A DNA stretch of 64,000 bases. Source: Glaciibacter superstes DSM 21135 (GTDB taxonomy: Bacteria; Actinomycetota; Actinomycetes; Actinomycetales; Microbacteriaceae). The notes below the pieces were generated by a model. The model saw nothing but the letters and a program-made list of their open reading frames with translations. It was not told the DNA's origin and searched no databases. Positions 61,785 through 64,000 of this stretch are shown piece by piece. Both the position numbers and the translations under genes were made by a program. The stretch spans positions 1 to 64,000 of the forward strand of contig NZ_ATWH01000007.1 of the NCBI RefSeq assembly GCF_000421145.1, in the 5' to 3' direction. How positions within the stretch are numbered: the first letter of the stretch is position 1; each line of letters opens with the position of its first letter.

Positions 61785-62585
61785 ATGACTACCTCTCAAC
61801 TCCAGAAGGCCGAACTGTTCAACTCGCTGCACGTGCCCGGCACGCCGCTCATCGTGACCAACGTGTGGGATGCGATCACCGCAAAGGTCGTGTCGGAAGC
61901 GCCGGGCGTGAAAGCCCTGGCGAGCGCATCGCACTCGGTGTCTAACGTGCGCGGCCTGCCTGACGGAGAGGGCATCACCGTCGATGAGGCGATCGCGGCA
62001 GCACGCCTGATCGCCGCAGCCACCGACCTTCCCGTATCGATTGACTTCGAGAAGGGCTACGCTCCGGATGCTGCGGGGCTCACTCAGAACGTGCGTCGCC
62101 TGATCGAGGAGTCCGGCGCTGTCGGTATCAACCTCGAGGACTCCGTCGGCACTTCGAAGGCGCCCCAGTTCGACATCGCGACTGCTGCCTCCCGCGTGGC
62201 CGCGGCGCGTGCTGCGGCCGTCGCCACCGGCATCCCTCTCGTCATCAACGCCAGGGTAGACACGCTGGCCGGTGGTGGCGAATGGGGAGAAGCGGTCGAG
62301 CGTGCCAACGCGTATTTGGACGCCGGCGCCGACGTTATCTTCTTCCTCGGCCTTTCAGACGAAGACAAGGTGAAGCGTGCCCTTGACGAGGTCAACGGGC
62401 GCATCTCCGTGATCGCCCACCCTGGTGCTGTGCCGCTCGCCCGCCTTGCCGAGCTTGGTATCTCCCGGGTCAGTTTCGGTCCAGGCTCGCTCGGGCTCAC
62501 GCTCGCCGCCCTGCAGCGCGCGGCCACGACGCTCACCGCACTCGGCGAATACCCGGAGGCTCTCGGCTTCAAGTACGCCCTCTAG
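61785..62585 (+). CDS. Isocitrate lyase/PEP mutase family protein
   Basis: 266 residues. Family elements: PLIVTNVWDAITAKVV, VSIDFEKGYAPDAAG, VGINLEDSVG, PLVINARVDTLAGG and VSFGPGSLGLTLAALQ. The KCGH motif of true isocitrate lyases is missing, so it belongs to the carboxyphosphonoenolpyruvate-mutase-like or oxaloacetase-like branch. ATG at 61785 follows a CCTTATG context with TGGCCTT; no strong SD. The LLM gene follows after 44 bases. Confidence 0.85.
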   Translation: MTTSQLQKAELFNSLHVPGTPLIVTNVWDAITAKVVSEAPGVKALASASHSVSNVRGLPDGEGITVDEAIAAARLIAAATDLPVSIDFEKGYAPDAAGLTQNVRRLIEESGAVGINLEDSVGTSKAPQFDIATAASRVAAARAAAVATGIPLVINARVDTLAGGGEWGEAVERANAYLDAGADVIFFLGLSDEDKVKRALDEVNGRISVIAHPGAVPLARLAELGISRVSFGPGSLGLTLAALQRAATTLTALGEYPEALGFKYAL

Positions 62586-62629
62586 CCCAGTCGTGCCGCG
62601 ACCCCAACCGCACCTACGCAAGGAGAACT

Positions 62630-63583
62630 ATGTCCCCGCGCATCGGCGTAACGCTTCCGCGTGACCTTCCCATCGAGCAATTCGTGCCGTTCGCCCGCCG
62701 AGCCGAAGAGCTGGGATTCGACGAACTCTGGGTCATCGAGGACTGCTTCTTCCGCGGCGGCATCGCGCAGGCCGCTGTCGCACTGGCGTCGACGAGCAGC
62801 ATCACGGTCGGCATCGGGATCATGCCGGCGGCCGCGCGGAATCCGGCATTCGAGGCACTCGAAATTGCGACGCTGGCCGAGCTGTATCCGGGCCGGATCA
62901 TCGCGGGGATCGGGCACGGGGTCGGCGGCTGGATCCGCCAGGTCGGCGCGCATCCCGCCAGCCCGCTGACGCTCCTGGAGGAGCACCTCACTGCACTCCG
63001 TGGGATTCTGCGGGGCAATGAAGTGACGTCGGAGGGTCGCTACATCAACCTTGATCGCGTCGCCCTCGAGAAGCCACTTGCCACGGTTCCGCCGGTGTAC
63101 GCGGGCGTGCGAGGTCCGAAGTCCCTCGCCCTGGCCGGCCGCGCGGCCGACGGCACCATCCTGGCAGAGCCGGTGACGCCGGAGTACCTCATGGCCGCCG
63201 TGGCGAGTATCGCCGCAGCGGGCGAGCATCACATGGTCGCGTACAACTTTGCCGTCATCGACGATGATCCGGATGCCGCGCGGCGGGCCGTGCGCAGCGC
63301 GCTCGGCTGGTTTGGTGAGCCGGAATTGCTCGCGCACATCGCGCCGCTTCCGTTCGCCGAGGAGTTCGCGGCCCGCCGCGCCGCGGTGTCGACTCAGGCC
63401 GAGTTCGCCGCCGACCTGCCCGACGAATGGGTGGATGCGCTCGCCCTGGTCGGTACTCCGGAACGGGTACGGGAACGGATGGCGGAGCTCGGTCGCGCCG
63501 GCGTAGGCAGCAATGTGCTCATTCCGATCGGCGAAGACCGCCTGCTGGCGCTGGACTCGCTCGCTCGCGTTCTGGGCGACTAG
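62630..63583 (+). CDS. LLM-class flavin/F420-dependent oxidoreductase
   Basis: 317 residues. Luciferase-like barrel with GVTLPRDLPIEQFVPFARRAEELGFDELWVIED, GIGIMPAAARNPA, GRIIAGIGHGVGGWIRQVG and YAGVRGPKSLALAGRAADGTI. Start with AAGGAG. Probably co-transcribed with the lyase-family gene. Cofactor (F420 or FMN) cannot be settled from motifs alone. Confidence 0.88.
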   Translation: MSPRIGVTLPRDLPIEQFVPFARRAEELGFDELWVIEDCFFRGGIAQAAVALASTSSITVGIGIMPAAARNPAFEALEIATLAELYPGRIIAGIGHGVGGWIRQVGAHPASPLTLLEEHLTALRGILRGNEVTSEGRYINLDRVALEKPLATVPPVYAGVRGPKSLALAGRAADGTILAEPVTPEYLMAAVASIAAAGEHHMVAYNFAVIDDDPDAARRAVRSALGWFGEPELLAHIAPLPFAEEFAARRAAVSTQAEFAADLPDEWVDALALVGTPERVRERMAELGRAGVGSNVLIPIGEDRLLALDSLARVLGD

Positions 63584-63607
63584 CGCTACGGTCGGCGCGT
63601 TGTTTCG

Positions 63608-64000
63608 CTACTCGGTGACGGCCTCGCCGGCGCGAGCCGTGACATCCGTTCGGTGGAAATTCAGGTGTGAGCGTGACGCGGTCGGTCCGCGCTGGCCCTG
63701 GTAGCGGGAGCTGTTCGCGCCGGAGCCGTATGGGTTGTCAGCCGGTGAGGTGAGCCGGAAGAAGCACATCTGGCCGATCTTCATGCCGGGCCAAAGCTTG
63801 ATCGGCAGCGTGGCGACGTTGCTGAGTTCAAGGGTGACATGGCCGGAGAAGCCGGGGTCGATGAAGCCGGCGGTGGAGTGGGTGAGCAGGCCGAGGCGGC
63901 CGAGGGAGCTCTTGCCTTCGAGGCGGGCGGCAAGGTCATCGGCGAGGGTGACGCGCTCATAGGTCGAGCCGAGCACAAATTCGCCCGGGTGCAGGATGAA
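63608..64000 (-). CDS. dcd: dCTP deaminase, 3' part (gene runs off the window)
   Basis: The last 130 residues of the gene are visible. [70 protein letters not shown] and [19 protein letters not shown] are diagnostic. The catalytic Glu lies in the region [13 protein letters not shown] of the family. Converts dCTP to dUTP; some Actinobacteria have a bifunctional form making dUMP. The start lies beyond position 64000. Confidence 0.95.
   Translation of the reverse strand, partial: FILHPGEFVLGSTYERVTLADDLAARLEGKSSLGRLGLLTHSTAGFIDPGFSGHVTLELSNVATLPIKLWPGMKIGQMCFFRLTSPADNPYGSGANSSRYQGQRGPTASRSHLNFHRTDVTARAGEAVTE

Overview
The DNA is high in GC, uses many GTG and TTG starts, has several leaderless genes (a TAnnnT -10 box 6-7 bases before the start codon) and long runs of ATGA/GTGA-coupled genes. 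With a DUF222-HNH protein, a RIO kinase, an F420-dependent glucose-6-phosphate dehydrogenase and LANTG-anchored proteins, it looks like chromosome of an actinobacterium, most likely a Microbacteriaceae relative. That placement is an inference from gene content and style; no rRNA or tRNA gene was seen.

Layout. 1-7.4 kb: ordinary chromosome (DUF222-HNH protein, lipoprotein, RIO kinase, secreted trypsin-like protease with Ig-like repeats and sortase signal, UMF1/Atg22-like transporter, conserved hypothetical). 7.5-14.3 kb: left half of a non-phosphorylated L-fucose pathway: GntR/FCD regulator, ribose-type ABC importer, sugar 1-dehydrogenase and L-fuconate dehydratase. 55.3-59.9 kb: right half: truncated CUT1 permease, solute-binding protein, frameshifted LacI regulator, then the FAH-family hydrolase and SDR that complete the pathway. 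A near-identical 19-base operator-like sequence lies at 14269 and 58125, on both sides of the split. 60-64 kb: TetR regulator with divergent alpha/beta hydrolase, PEP-mutase-family lyase, LLM oxidoreductase and the 3' part of dcd.

Between the two halves lies about 41 kb of inserted material. Its left end carries a decayed serine recombinase (14.52-14.75 kb), its right end a fused integrase tail and IS4-type transposase tail (53.8-54.5 kb), and its middle a broken conjugation ATPase (31.7-33.2 kb). It holds two catabolic blocks. Block A (14.75-31.4 kb) is a LacI-controlled minus-strand operon: enolase-superfamily enzyme, signal-less sugar-binding protein, CUT1 importer, aldehyde dehydrogenase, two crotonases, a LuxE/PaaK-like ligase, a LuxC-like reductase, a GH1 beta-glucosidase, an ADP-forming acyl-CoA synthetase and an EthD-like protein. 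I read it as uptake and hydrolysis of a glucoside whose non-sugar part is an aldehyde or acid that is activated to a CoA ester and shortened. Block B (34-53.7 kb) holds an oligopeptide-type ABC importer, two aldehyde dehydrogenases, an F420-dependent G6P dehydrogenase, an LLM oxidoreductase, three proteins of the cyclophilin-like DUF3830 type (two with doubled domains), a TcuA-like flavoprotein, ETF alpha/beta and a b-type cytochrome with a repeated N-terminal motif. A TGTATAC palindrome occurs upstream of its ETF genes, its GntR regulator and its flavoprotein, suggesting one regulon.

The strongest candidates for undescribed biology are the glucoside operon of block A and the DUF3830/flavoprotein/ETF/F420 regulon of block B. 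Their substrates cannot be read from sequence alone.
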